The notes: a model not told the origin generated them from the sequence alone. A DNA stretch of 64,000 bases from Geodermatophilus sp. DSM 45219 (GCF_900104025.1 NZ_FNIQ01000003.1:372001-436000); one strand, 5' to 3'; positions 44,601 through 54,068 are shown, numbered from the stretch's first letter. Numbers and translations: made by a program.

Positions 44601-46112
44601 GTGGAGGGCGCCCTGCACCGGTTCATCCGGCTGCTGCGACTGCGCGGGATGCGGATCTCGACGGCGGAGGCGATCGACGCCTACGCCGCGGCGACCGCCG
44701 TCGGCGTCAGCGACCGGGCGGCGCTGGAGGCGGCGCTCGGCGCGGCACTGCTCAAGGACCGCCGGGACGCCGAGGTCTTCGCCGACACCTTCGCCCGCTT
44801 CTTCGCCCTGCGCGCGGTCGTCGAGACCGACGAGGGCCACGGGCACGCGCACGACGACCTGGCCGACACCGGCGCGCTGACGAGGATGACCTGGTCGCCG
44901 GATCCGGACGCGGAGGTGCAGGAGGGGCACAGCCACGGCAAGCCGGTCGACATCAAGGAGTTCTTCAAGGCCGAGGACCTGGCCACCCAGTACAACCTGC
45001 ACCAGGAGGCCAACAAGGTCGACCTGGCCTCGCTGACCCAGCAGATCGTGCTGTCGTCGGAGAGCAGCGGCGGGCCGATGGACGACGCGCAGAAGGTGCA
45101 GCTGGAGGTCACCCGGCTGCACGACCCGGGGCTGCCCGGCGAGCTGGTGCGCGGCGGGGGCACCCAGCTGGACCTGGAGCTGTCGGTGGCCCAGCAGCAG
45201 GCGCTGCGCGACTGGCTGGCCGACCCGGTCGGCGACCTGGACCCCGAGGTGGCCGAGGCGCTGCGCCGCCAGCTCGCCGGCGTGATCGAGGACCTGCCCG
45301 AGCTGCTCGCCGCGCACCTGCAGAAGCTCGCCGAGATGACCGGCATGGCGATCGAGGAGCGGGAGCTCGCGCGGGCGCCCGTGGAGAAGGTGACCGAGGC
45401 CGAGCGGGCGCGGATCGAGGAGTCGCTGCGCCGGCTGGCCACCTCGCTGCACGGCGGGCTGACCCACAAGAAGCGGCAGTCCCCGCGCGGCCGGGTCGAC
45501 GTGGCCCGCACGATGCGGCGCAACCTCAAGTACGACGGCGTCCCGTTCCGGCCGGTCACCACCCGGCTGGCCGAGGACAAGCCCCGGCTGGTCGTGGTCG
45601 CCGACGTGAGCCTCTCGGTGCGGACGACGGCCCGTTTCACGCTGCACGTCGTCCACGCGCTGCAGGACCTGTTCGCGCAGGTGCGCACCTTCGCGTTCGT
45701 GGACGACGTCGTCGAGATCACCGACCTGTTCGACGAGCACCCGCTGGAGCACGCGCTGGGCCTGGTGTTCGGCGGCGACGTGATCGACGTCGACGCCTCC
45801 AGCGACTACGGCTCGGTGTTCGCCACGCTCGCCGCCGACCACTCGGGGGCCTTCACCCGGCGCTCGACCCTGCTGGTGCTCGGCGACGGCCGCGGCAACG
45901 GCAACGCCCCGCGCCTGGACGTCTTCGCCGACCTCTCCCGGCGGGTGCGCGAGACGATCTGGCTGACCCCCGAGCCGAAGTACTCGTGGGCGCTCGGCGG
46001 CTGCGACCTGCCCGCCTACGCGGAGAGCTGCGACCGGGTGGAGGTCATCCGCGACCACTCGGGGCTGGAGACCTGGGCGACCGACGTCGTCACCCGCGCC
46101 GCCTCGCGCTGA
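44601..46112 (+). CDS. VWA-domain protein (CoxE/NorD-like), partner of the MoxR ATPase
   Basis: The 503-residue protein has an N-terminal helical region (FIRLLRLRGMRISTAEAIDAYAAA). A small His-rich stretch (EGHGHAHDD, about residue 80) echoes the neighbour's tail, and a C-terminal VWA domain carries MIDAS DVSLSVRTTARF (DxSxS) and LLVLGDGRGNG. MoxR-VWA pairs remodel or insert metals into enzymes such as nitric oxide reductase, Rubisco and CO dehydrogenase. GTG 44601 is one base after the ATPase stop. It is the last gene of the mdo cluster, convergent with the glucoamylase. Confidence 0.9.
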   Translation: MEGALHRFIRLLRLRGMRISTAEAIDAYAAATAVGVSDRAALEAALGAALLKDRRDAEVFADTFARFFALRAVVETDEGHGHAHDDLADTGALTRMTWSPDPDAEVQEGHSHGKPVDIKEFFKAEDLATQYNLHQEANKVDLASLTQQIVLSSESSGGPMDDAQKVQLEVTRLHDPGLPGELVRGGGTQLDLELSVAQQQALRDWLADPVGDLDPEVAEALRRQLAGVIEDLPELLAAHLQKLAEMTGMAIEERELARAPVEKVTEAERARIEESLRRLATSLHGGLTHKKRQSPRGRVDVARTMRRNLKYDGVPFRPVTTRLAEDKPRLVVVADVSLSVRTTARFTLHVVHALQDLFAQVRTFAFVDDVVEITDLFDEHPLEHALGLVFGGDVIDVDASSDYGSVFATLAADHSGAFTRRSTLLVLGDGRGNGNAPRLDVFADLSRRVRETIWLTPEPKYSWALGGCDLPAYAESCDRVEVIRDHSGLETWATDVVTRAASR

Positions 46113-46116
46113 TCCA

Positions 46117-48336
46117 TCAGTCCTCGCAGAGCGACGTCCCGAAGTGGCAGGCCACGACGGCCGGCGTGTCCACGGGACGGCCGGCGTCGATGGCGTGGGC
46201 CAGCCGGACGAAGCCGGCGTGGGACCAGGACAGCGGCGTCGCGGAGAACGTCGGCTCCCCCGGCTCGAACTCCGGCCCCTCGGCCGACGGCGGCTGGTCG
46301 TCCCACACCTGCTCGGCCATGAACAGCGACTCGTCGTCGGCCGAGCGGGCCATCGCGTCCAGCCGCTCCTGGGGCGGGGCAGCGACGGCGGCACCGGGCA
46401 CCAGCTCGTACTCGCCGCGCTCCCCGGTCAGCAGCGGCCAGCCGCGGCCGATCGTCTCCCGCGAGCCCGGGTCGACCGGCTCCCACTGGGTGCCGTCGGC
46501 CTTCTCCCCGTAGCCGTCGAAGCTCGACCGGTGCCAGAACCGGCCGTTGGCGGTGTCGTAGCCCAGCCGCTCGTCGATCAGCCGCAGCGTGTTCTGCACG
46601 ACCGGGTCGTCGGCCGGCACGATGCCGAGCCGGACCAGGTCCAGGAAGCTGGGGTCGAGCACCTCCCGCTGGTCGACCAGCGGGCCGCCGTCGGCGATCT
46701 GGATCTGCGTGCCGGCATCGGCGTCGCCGTCGGCGGTGATCCGCAGGTGGTACGGCTCGGCCGACAGCGGGCCGGTGGTGGTCACCGTCCACTCCGCCAG
46801 GCCGGCGCGCCACTCGTCGGCCGTGGCGAGGTAGGTGTCGGCCCGGGCGCCGTCGCCGTTGGCCCGCGCGATGTCGGCCGCGGTGACCAGGCCGGCGATC
46901 TCCGCGGCGATGGTGTTCGGCGACCACCCGCCCAGGTTCTCCCACCGCTCCTGCTCGGTGGCCGGCCCCTCGGCCACCAGGAAGTCGGCCGACAGCCGCA
47001 CCCGCTCCCAGTCCTCGGGCCCGGTGCGGCCGAGCTGCCAGGCGAGCACGATCGGCAGGGCGACCTCGTCCATCTGCAACCCGCCGAACACCGGCTCACC
47101 GTCGAGCCGCGCGTTCTGCGGGAACGACCCGTCGGGGCGCTGCTGCACCGTCCACAGGTGGTCCAGGGCCCGCTCGGCGGCCGCGACGTCACCCATCGCG
47201 ATCAGGGCGGTCGCGTGCTGGTACAGGTCGCGCGACCAGACCGCGTGGTAGACGGGGAGGTGCTGCAGCTCGTTCGCCCACGCCCACGGCCGGCCCGGGG
47301 AGGCGACGAAGCCCCCGCGCACGGTCTTGTCCTCCGACGCCGCGATCACCATCGCCGAGACGTCGTACTCCGTGCGCCACTGGGCGACGCTGGCCGGGGC
47401 GGGGGCGAGGGCGTCGAGGTAGTCGTGCCAGCCCGCGGAGTAGGCGGCAAGCGCCGAGTCGAAGCCGCGGCCCAGGGCCTGGTCGGCGGCCTGCACGGCG
47501 TCGTCCTCCGTCGTCCCGAAGCCGAGCGACAGGGTGAGCCCCTGCCCGCCGTCCAGCCCGGTCAGGCCGGTCCGCCCGATCTGGACGACGTTGCCGGGGG
47601 TCGGCGCGTCCCAGGCGTCGTCGAGGACGAAGTCCGCGCGCAGGTCGGACCAGCCGTCGCTGCGCTCGAGGTAGCCGCTGGACGTCCCGGTGAGGCCGCC
47701 CGAGGCGGTGACGGCACTGCTCAGCGCACCGTCGGTGGCCAGCAGCCGCCCATCAGCGGAGCGGCCGGTGTCGTCGTTGGCGTTGAGGCCCAGACCGACG
47801 TCGTGCAGCACGTACACCTGGTACGGCTGCCCGTCGAGGGACTCGAAGCGGACGTCGACGAGCACCGCGGCCCGGTCGGGGTCGGTGGTGTAGGTCTTGG
47901 TGATCCGGTACCGGCCGCTGGTCGCGGTGTTGACCTGCCGGTAGACCAGGGCGCGGGGATCGACCAGCTCGACGACGGAGTCGGTGTCCTCGTCCTCCCG
48001 GTCGGCGAACGTGGTGCCGTCGGTGACGACGAACTGCGTGTCCCGCGAGCTCTGCGTGTCGATCCGCGGGGCGAAGACCTCGCTGAGGGTCCCGTCCTCG
48101 AGCGTGTACCAGACCGTGCTGTCGAGAGCGCCGATCGCCGTCCCGAAGCCGTCCTTGTCCCCCGGTGCCCAGGTCGCAGCGGCGCCGGGGTAGCCCGGCG
48201 CCGGAGGCGCGGCCTGCGCTCCCGCCATCCCGACCCCGCCGCTCAGCACGAGGACGCCGGCGACGGCGGCCGCGCCGAGGGCCGCACGCGCCGGCACCCG
48301 GCGCTGCCTGCCATGGCGCACGTCTCCGCAGATCAC
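46117..48336 (-). CDS. Secreted GH15 glucoamylase/glucodextranase-like glycoside hydrolase
   Basis: About 739 residues with a signal peptide (ALGAAAVAGVLVLSGGVGMAGAQA) and an N-terminal GH15 beta domain. The (alpha/alpha)6 barrel shows YHAVWSRDLYQHATALIAMGD, PQNARLDGEPVFGGLQMDEVALPI (catalytic acid region) and GRGWPLLTGERGEYEL (second catalytic Glu). It would release glucose from alpha-glucans outside the cell. GTG 48336 follows ggaggaacg. It has no C-terminal starch-binding or SLH domains, unlike Arthrobacter glucodextranase. It ends 5 bases from the convergent VWA gene. Confidence 0.9.
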   Translation of the reverse strand: MICGDVRHGRQRRVPARAALGAAAVAGVLVLSGGVGMAGAQAAPPAPGYPGAAATWAPGDKDGFGTAIGALDSTVWYTLEDGTLSEVFAPRIDTQSSRDTQFVVTDGTTFADREDEDTDSVVELVDPRALVYRQVNTATSGRYRITKTYTTDPDRAAVLVDVRFESLDGQPYQVYVLHDVGLGLNANDDTGRSADGRLLATDGALSSAVTASGGLTGTSSGYLERSDGWSDLRADFVLDDAWDAPTPGNVVQIGRTGLTGLDGGQGLTLSLGFGTTEDDAVQAADQALGRGFDSALAAYSAGWHDYLDALAPAPASVAQWRTEYDVSAMVIAASEDKTVRGGFVASPGRPWAWANELQHLPVYHAVWSRDLYQHATALIAMGDVAAAERALDHLWTVQQRPDGSFPQNARLDGEPVFGGLQMDEVALPIVLAWQLGRTGPEDWERVRLSADFLVAEGPATEQERWENLGGWSPNTIAAEIAGLVTAADIARANGDGARADTYLATADEWRAGLAEWTVTTTGPLSAEPYHLRITADGDADAGTQIQIADGGPLVDQREVLDPSFLDLVRLGIVPADDPVVQNTLRLIDERLGYDTANGRFWHRSSFDGYGEKADGTQWEPVDPGSRETIGRGWPLLTGERGEYELVPGAAVAAPPQERLDAMARSADDESLFMAEQVWDDQPPSAEGPEFEPGEPTFSATPLSWSHAGFVRLAHAIDAGRPVDTPAVVACHFGTSLCED

Positions 48337-48388
48337 CGGCCGTTCCTCCGTTCCTCTCTGGCTCACCTGTCCCGCACGGTCGGCGTCC

Positions 48389-49381
48389 TCACCCCGGAGG
48401 ACGGCCGCCCGGGTCGCCGCCGACCCACGGGGGCCGGCCCCCGGAACCGCCTCCGCCCCACGCCGGGACACCGCCGGAGGGCGGGCCACCCATGGTCACG
48501 ATGCGGTCCAGCTCCTCGGTGTCGGCAGGACCGAGCGTCACCCCGCCCGCCGCGAGCAGCTGCTCCAGCTCGGCCACCGAGGTCGCACTCGGGATGACCA
48601 GCACGTTGGGTGAGCGCGCCAGCAGCCACGCGATGGCCACCTGCACCGGGCTCGCCCCCACCCGCTGCGCGACGGCCTCCAGGACCGCCGACTGCGGCGG
48701 CGACATCTCGCCCATGGGGAAGAAGGACGTGTAGGAGACGCCCTCCAGCGCCACGTAGGCGATGCCGTCCCGGGCCAGCTCCTCGACGAGGCGGTCGTCG
48801 GTGCGGTGGATCAGGTTGTAGTGGTTCTGCACGCAGGCCAGCGGGGCGATGCTCCGTGCCTCGGCGACCTGCCGGCTGGTGATGTGGCTGACCCCGAGCT
48901 GCCGCACGATCCCCTCCTGCTGCAGCCGCGCCAGCGCCTCGAGGGGCTCGGCCAGGGAGCGCTCCGCCGGCTCGCCCAGCCCCGGCATCCGCAGGTTGGC
49001 CACGTGCAGCGCGTCCAGCCCGAGGTGCGCGAGGTCCTCCTCGACCGACCGGCGCAGCTCGTCCGCCGTCAGGGCCTCCTCCCAGCCGCCCTCAGGCGTC
49101 CTCCGGGCGCCCACCCGGGTGACGACGACCAGGTCCTCGGGATAGGGGTGCAGCGCCTCGCGGATCAGGTCGTTCACCACGTGCGGGCCGTAGAGGCCGC
49201 TGGTGTCCAGGTGGTCGACCCCGAGCTCCACGGCCCGGCGGAGGACGGCGAGCGCCGCGTCCCGGTCGGCCGGTGGCCCGGTGACCCGGGGTCCGGTGAG
49301 CTTCATGCCGCCGAACCCGACCCGGTGCACGGCCCGGTCGCCGAGCAGGACCTGTCCGGACGCCGCCACGGTGCTCGTCAT
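48389..49381 (-). CDS. Aldo/keto reductase with Gly/Pro-rich tail
   Basis: The 330-residue TIM-barrel AKR has DHLDTSGLYGPHVVNDLI with Asp and Tyr of the catalytic tetrad, QLGVSHITSRQVAEA and VLVIPSATSVAELEQ (NADPH binding). The strand that normally holds the catalytic Lys reads VVVTRVGA, with Arg in that place, and the usual His is also not obvious (HVANLR). Activity may therefore differ from canonical AKRs. About 30 C-terminal residues (GGVPAWGGGGSGGRPPWVGG) are an unusual flexible tail. Confidence 0.83.
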   Translation of the reverse strand: MTSTVAASGQVLLGDRAVHRVGFGGMKLTGPRVTGPPADRDAALAVLRRAVELGVDHLDTSGLYGPHVVNDLIREALHPYPEDLVVVTRVGARRTPEGGWEEALTADELRRSVEEDLAHLGLDALHVANLRMPGLGEPAERSLAEPLEALARLQQEGIVRQLGVSHITSRQVAEARSIAPLACVQNHYNLIHRTDDRLVEELARDGIAYVALEGVSYTSFFPMGEMSPPQSAVLEAVAQRVGASPVQVAIAWLLARSPNVLVIPSATSVAELEQLLAAGGVTLGPADTEELDRIVTMGGPPSGGVPAWGGGGSGGRPPWVGGDPGGRPPG

Positions 49382-49488
49382 GCGACGGGAACCTAGGGCC
49401 GCGCGGACCCCGGGCGGCCGGGTCGCGCCGCGGCACCGGCGCGCCGGTCACGGACCGTGGAGCCGCTCCGGCGTGTCGGCTCGGCCGC

Positions 49489-50139
49489 TCAGATCAGCCC
49501 GAGCTTGCTGCCGGCGTAGACGGCCTCCGCGCGGCGGGTGACCGACAGCTTGCGCATCACGTTGCCGACGTGGAATTTGGCCGTCGTGGCCGAGATGAAC
49601 AGCTCCCGGCCGATCGCCTCGTTGGACAGCCCGCGCGCCAGCAGGGTGAGCACCTCGCGCTCGCGCGCGGTGAGGTCCGGCCCGCTCGCGGCGGGGGACG
49701 GCGGGGCGGCCAGCGACCGCACCACCATCGTCGCGCTGTGGCTGTCGAAGGCGCTCTCCCCGCGGCGCACCGCCCGGATCGCGGCCACCAGCGCGACGGC
49801 ATCAACGTCCTTGAGCACGTAGCCGCGGGCGCCGCGCTGGATCGCCTCCAGCACCAGCTGCTGGTCGAGGAAGGTCGTCACCACGAGCACGCCGGGCGCC
49901 GGGGTGGCCGCGGTGAGCTGGCCGCACAGGGTCAGGCCGGCGACGTCGGACCCGGCCGACAGCTTGAGGTCGAGCAGCACGATGTGCGGGCGGCTGGCGG
50001 CCACCAGGTCCAGCGCCTCGCCCGCGGACGCCGCCTCGCCGACCACCTCGATGTCCGGCTCGCGCTCCAGGATCGAGCGCAGGCCCTGCCGGACGATCGC
50101 GTGGTCGTCGACGATGACCAGCCGGATCGACTCACCCAT
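49489..50139 (-). CDS. LuxR/NarL-family response regulator
   Basis: The 216-residue regulator has a receiver domain (LVIVDDHAIVRQGLRSIL; phosphorylated Asp in HIVLLDLKLS; Lys in YVLKDVDA) and a C-terminal LuxR HTH (LTAREREVLTLLARGLSNEAIG). It starts inside the end of the kinase gene (8-base overlap), so the pair is coupled. It should activate genes in response to the kinase signal; the adjacent alcohol dehydrogenase is the obvious target. Confidence 0.92.
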   Translation of the reverse strand: MGESIRLVIVDDHAIVRQGLRSILEREPDIEVVGEAASAGEALDLVAASRPHIVLLDLKLSAGSDVAGLTLCGQLTAATPAPGVLVVTTFLDQQLVLEAIQRGARGYVLKDVDAVALVAAIRAVRRGESAFDSHSATMVVRSLAAPPSPAASGPDLTAREREVLTLLARGLSNEAIGRELFISATTAKFHVGNVMRKLSVTRRAEAVYAGSKLGLI

Positions 50140-51451
50140 CGACGGCCTCCCACGGCATCCGGACCTCCACCCGCACGCCGCCCATCCGGGCCCGCGTGAA
50201 CCGCACCGTCCCCCCCATCTCCGTGCAGCGGGAGGCGATGTTGCCCAGCCCGCGGTGGTACCCGTCGTCCCGGCGCCCGGACGCCCGCAGCGCCCGCCGC
50301 AGCACGTCGGGGTCGCCGTCGCCGTCGTCGGCGACCGAGAGCCGCAGCTCGTCGGGCCGGTAGGCCAGCCGCACGGTGCTCCGGGTGGCGTTCGCGTGGC
50401 GGGCGGTGTTGAACAGGCACTCCGAGGCGATCCGGAACAGCGAGTGCTCGACCTCGGCCGGCAGCTGCCGGGGGCGGCCCTCCACCCGGACGGCGACCGC
50501 GAGGCCGGGCACCGGCGCGACGTCGGAGAGCCGGGCCAGCATGGCCGGCAGCCCGTCGCCGTCCCCGTGCTCGTGGGTGGAGAGCGCGTGGATGGCGCCG
50601 CGCAGCCGCTCCACCGCCTCCCGGGTGAGCGCCTTGGCGTGCCCGAGCCGTTCGTAGACCTCGCCGTGGTGGGCCACCTCCGGCCGGCACCACTCGATGG
50701 TCATGCCAGCCGAGAGCACGTGCTGGGCCACGCTGTCGTGCAGCTCGCGGGCGATCCGGTGCCGCTCGGCGTCCACCGCCTCGCGCTGCGCGGCGACGTC
50801 GAGCCGCCGTTCGGCCTCGGCCAGCCGGGAGTGCCGGTCGGCGAGGTCGCGGGCGCGCTCCTCGGCCTCGGCGTAGAGCCGCTCGGTCTGCCGGCGCAGC
50901 GCCTCCGACCGCGCCAGCAGGTGCTCGGACAGCAGCGCCACCGCCGACTGGTTGGCCACGATCCGCAGGATGGCCAGGTCCGCGGGGGTCGCCGTCCGCC
51001 GGGGCCCGCCGCAGGCGACCAGCGCGCCGACCGGCTCGCCGTCGACCACCAGGGGGACGACGACCGCGCCGTCCGCCGTCTGCCACGGGTCGACGGCGTC
51101 GGCGGCCAGCGCCTCGGTGACCGGACGGCGGACCACCTCGGGCAGCAGCGCCATCTGCCCCACCCCGACCCCGGACGGGCCGCGGCCGAGCATCCGCGGA
51201 CGGGCCAGCGGCAGCGCCGTCCCGGACAGCGCGAGCACCGCCCAGGGCTCCCCGAGGTGTTCCGCGGTGGCGTCGACGACCGCCCGGCACAGCGCGTCGG
51301 CGCCCTGCCCGGTGGCCGAGAGCACGCGGGCGATGTGCTCGAGGGAGCCCAGCGCGCGGTCGAGGTCGTCGACGGTCTGCCGGTACTCGGCGTACCAGCT
51401 CGGCTTGGAGGAACGCAGCCCGGTGAGCTCGCTGATGCCCGGCGCGCGCAT
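50132..51451 (-). CDS. GAF-domain sensor histidine kinase (HisKA_3 type)
   Basis: The 439-residue kinase has no membrane helix. A GAF domain (ADALCRAVVDATAEHLGEPWAVLAL...ANQSAVALLSEHLLARSE) leads through a coiled coil to the H-box ERHRIARELHDSVAQHVL. A HATPase domain follows (FRIASECLFNTARHANAT; LSVADDGDGD; RGLGNIASRCTEMGG). The signal is cytoplasmic, perhaps a small metabolite or redox cue. Its ATG overlaps the stop of the upstream alcohol dehydrogenase by one base (TGATG), giving an ADH-kinase-regulator operon. Confidence 0.92.
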   Translation of the reverse strand: MRAPGISELTGLRSSKPSWYAEYRQTVDDLDRALGSLEHIARVLSATGQGADALCRAVVDATAEHLGEPWAVLALSGTALPLARPRMLGRGPSGVGVGQMALLPEVVRRPVTEALAADAVDPWQTADGAVVVPLVVDGEPVGALVACGGPRRTATPADLAILRIVANQSAVALLSEHLLARSEALRRQTERLYAEAEERARDLADRHSRLAEAERRLDVAAQREAVDAERHRIARELHDSVAQHVLSAGMTIEWCRPEVAHHGEVYERLGHAKALTREAVERLRGAIHALSTHEHGDGDGLPAMLARLSDVAPVPGLAVAVRVEGRPRQLPAEVEHSLFRIASECLFNTARHANATRSTVRLAYRPDELRLSVADDGDGDPDVLRRALRASGRRDDGYHRGLGNIASRCTEMGGTVRFTRARMGGVRVEVRMPWEAVDG

Positions 51452-52683
51452 CAGAGGGCGCTGCGGAAGAGCGCCGCGATCTGGGCGTGGTCGGCGTCGC
51501 GCGGGTTGGTCGACAGGCACGCGTCGCCGAGCGTGGTCGCGGCCAGCGTCTCGACGTCGGCCTCCCGCACGCCGAGCTGTGCCAGGCCGCGCGGGCAGCC
51601 CAGGTCCGCGGCCAGCCGGCCCACCTCCTCCGCGGCGGCGTCGGCGGCGACGTCGGCGGGCAGCCCGGTGACGTCGATGCCCATGGCCCGCGCGATCGGG
51701 ACGAACCGGTCCGGCCCGCTGCGGGCGTTGAACCGGATGACGTGCGGCAGCAGGACGCCGTTGACGACGCCGTGCGGCAGGTCGAGCAGCCCACCGACCT
51801 GGTGGCTCATCGCGTGCGTGGCGCCGAGGATCGCGTTGGTGAAGGCCAGCCCGGCCTCGAGGCTGGCCTGGGCCATCGCGGTGTGCGCGGCCGGGTCCTC
51901 GGGACGGGCGATCGTGCCGCGCAGCGAGCCGCAGATCAGCTCGATGGCGTGCAGCGCGTGGACGTCGGTGAGCGGGCCGGACGCCCGGGAGACGAACGCC
52001 TCGATGCCGTGGGTCAGCGCGTCCAGGCCGGTCGCGGCGGCCAGGTCGTCGGGCATCGTCGTCAGCAGCCGCGGGTCGGTGATCGAGATGTCCGGCACGA
52101 GAGCGCGGCCGATGAGGGTGGCCTTGAGCCGGCGGGTGGTGTCGGTGATGACGGCGAACTGCGAGACGTCGGCGCCGGTGCCGGCGGTGCTGGGACACAT
52201 CACGGTCGGCGGGATCGCGGCGGTGACCTTGTCCACGCCCTCGTAGTCGAGGATCTGCCCGCCGTTGCTCGCGACCACCGCGATCGCCTTGGCCGCGTCG
52301 ATCACCGAGCCGCCACCGAGGCCGACGATGACGTCGCAGCCGCTCTCCAGGTAGCGCTCGGCGCCCGCGGCGACCTCGTGGTCCTTGGGGTTGGGCGTCA
52401 GCTCCTGCCACACCGTCGCCCGCAGCCCCGCCTCGGCGAGGTGACCGGCGAGCTCGGCCCACCAGCCGGCCTGCACCAGCCCGGCGTCGGTGACGACGAA
52501 CGGCCGCTGCGCGCCCAGCCGCCGCGCCGCCCACCCGGCCTCCGACAGCGCCCCCCAGCCGAACACGACCTCGGGCACCAGGTACTTGCTGAACGCCGCG
52601 ACGGTCGGGGCCGGGCGCGGTTCCGCCGGCCGGACCCGCAGGCCGGCCGGGAGCGGGAGGCGGACCGGGGCGGCGGCGGTCAC
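51451..52683 (-). CDS. Iron-containing (type III) alcohol dehydrogenase
   Basis: The 410-residue protein has GGGSVIDAAKAIAV for NAD(P) binding, STAGTGADVSQFAVITD, and metal ligands in GATHAMSHQVGGLLDLPHGVVNGVLLPH, as in Fe-ADH family members. It would oxidise a primary alcohol or diol or reduce an aldehyde. It differs clearly from the methanol-type nicotinoprotein at 42002. It is the first gene of an operon with a sensor kinase and response regulator, GTG start at 52683. Confidence 0.9.
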   Translation of the reverse strand: MTAAAPVRLPLPAGLRVRPAEPRPAPTVAAFSKYLVPEVVFGWGALSEAGWAARRLGAQRPFVVTDAGLVQAGWWAELAGHLAEAGLRATVWQELTPNPKDHEVAAGAERYLESGCDVIVGLGGGSVIDAAKAIAVVASNGGQILDYEGVDKVTAAIPPTVMCPSTAGTGADVSQFAVITDTTRRLKATLIGRALVPDISITDPRLLTTMPDDLAAATGLDALTHGIEAFVSRASGPLTDVHALHAIELICGSLRGTIARPEDPAAHTAMAQASLEAGLAFTNAILGATHAMSHQVGGLLDLPHGVVNGVLLPHVIRFNARSGPDRFVPIARAMGIDVTGLPADVAADAAAEEVGRLAADLGCPRGLAQLGVREADVETLAATTLGDACLSTNPRDADHAQIAALFRSAL

Positions 52684-52806
52684 CGTCGCTCCGGTCGGGG
52701 AGCGCACGCGGCAGCGGACACGAGGGCCTCCCGGGGGTTCGGCGGTGCCGCCCAGACTAACCTCCCCGTGACCGCTGTCACACGGTTCGGTCGCGCACGA
52801 CCGAAC

Positions 52807-52828
52807 TGCCTTTATCGCGCTAAAGGCA
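52807..52828. repeat. Short perfect palindrome with tatcgcg-type core
   Basis: tgccttta and taaaggca flank tcgcgc. It lies between the aminotransferase stop and the alcohol dehydrogenase start. It resembles the elements at 18669 and 61608 and may act as terminator or operator. Confidence 0.5.
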
Positions 52829-52844
52829 CCTCGGGCTGCACCGG

Positions 52845-54047
52845 TCAGGTGTCGAGCCACTCCCCCAGCCCGGCCAGCAGCCGGTCGACGTCGGTGTCGT
52901 CGCTGTACGGCGCCAGCCCGACCCGCAGGCCGCCGGTGTCGCCCAGGCCGAGGTGGCGGGAGGCCTCGATCGCGTAGAACGACCCGGCCGGGGCGTTGAC
53001 CCCGCGCGCAGCGAGGAAGCGGTACGCGTCGGCGGCGTCCCGCCCCTCGAAGGTGAGCAGCAGGGTCGGCGTCCGCGTGCGGGCGCGGGACCGCACGGTG
53101 ACGCCGGGCAGCGCGCGGACGCCGACCTCGATGCGCTCCCGCAGCCGGTCCTCGTGCTCCTCCAGGGCTGCCATGCCGGCCTCCAGCCTCGGGCGACGGG
53201 CGCCCTCGGGGCCACCCAGACCGGCGAGGAAGTCGACCGCGGCGGTGGTGCCGGCCAGCAGCTCGTAGGACAGCGTGCCCAGCTCGAACCGCTCGGGGAC
53301 GGCGTCGGTCGAGGGCAGCAGCTTGTCCGGGCGCAGCGTCTCCAGCAGGCCGGGGCTCGCGACGACGCAGCCCAGGTGCGGGCCGAGGAACTTGTACGGC
53401 GAGCAGGCGTAGAGGTCGGCGCCGAGCGTGGCGACGTCGACCGCGGCGTGCGCGGTGAGGTGGACCCCGTCGACGTAGGTGAGGGCGCCGGCGTCGTGGG
53501 CCAGGTCGCTGATCGCGGCGACGTCCGGGCGGGTGCCGATGAGGTTCGAGGCGCCGGTGACGGCGACCAGCCGGGTGCGGTCGGACAGCAGCTCGCCCAC
53601 CGCCTCGGGCGCCAGCTCGCCGGTGGCCGGGTCGAACCCCGCCCAGCGCACGGTGGCACCGCGGGCCTGCGCGGCCTGCACCCACGGGCGGACGTTGGCG
53701 TCGTGGTCCAGCCGGGTCACGACGACCTCGTCGCCGGGACCCCAGCCGGCAGCCAGCACCCGGGAGAGGTCGTAGGTCAGCTGGGTCATGCTGCGCCCGA
53801 AGACCACCCCGCCGGGATCGCCGGCGACCAGGTCGGCGACCGCCTGCCGGGCGGCCAGGACGACGTCGTCGGCGTTGCGCTCGGCCTCCGTGGTCCGCCC
53901 GCGGTTGGCCATCGGGGCGGTCATCGTCGCGGCGACGGCGGCGGCCACCGACTCGGGGACCTGCGACCCGCCCGGGCCGTCGAAGTGGGCGGCCCCGGCG
54001 CGCAGCGCAGGGAAGCAGGCACGGACGGCGGCAACGTCGTAGCTCAC
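52845..54047 (-). CDS. Cysteine-desulfurase-like PLP aminotransferase (class V)
   Basis: The 400-residue protein has the class V fold: FDGPGGSQVPESVAAAV at the N-terminus, HDANVRPW, YVDGVHLTAHAAVDVATLGAD (PLP Asp/His) and the Schiff-base Lys in ACSPYKFLGPHLG. This matches the 'cysteine desulfurase-like protein' subfamily. The mobile-loop catalytic Cys of true IscS/SufS is not obvious, so sulfur transfer is uncertain. Monocistronic. Confidence 0.85.
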   Translation of the reverse strand: MSYDVAAVRACFPALRAGAAHFDGPGGSQVPESVAAAVAATMTAPMANRGRTTEAERNADDVVLAARQAVADLVAGDPGGVVFGRSMTQLTYDLSRVLAAGWGPGDEVVVTRLDHDANVRPWVQAAQARGATVRWAGFDPATGELAPEAVGELLSDRTRLVAVTGASNLIGTRPDVAAISDLAHDAGALTYVDGVHLTAHAAVDVATLGADLYACSPYKFLGPHLGCVVASPGLLETLRPDKLLPSTDAVPERFELGTLSYELLAGTTAAVDFLAGLGGPEGARRPRLEAGMAALEEHEDRLRERIEVGVRALPGVTVRSRARTRTPTLLLTFEGRDAADAYRFLAARGVNAPAGSFYAIEASRHLGLGDTGGLRVGLAPYSDDTDVDRLLAGLGEWLDT

Positions 54048-54068
54048 CGCGTCAGCATGCCCAACGAG

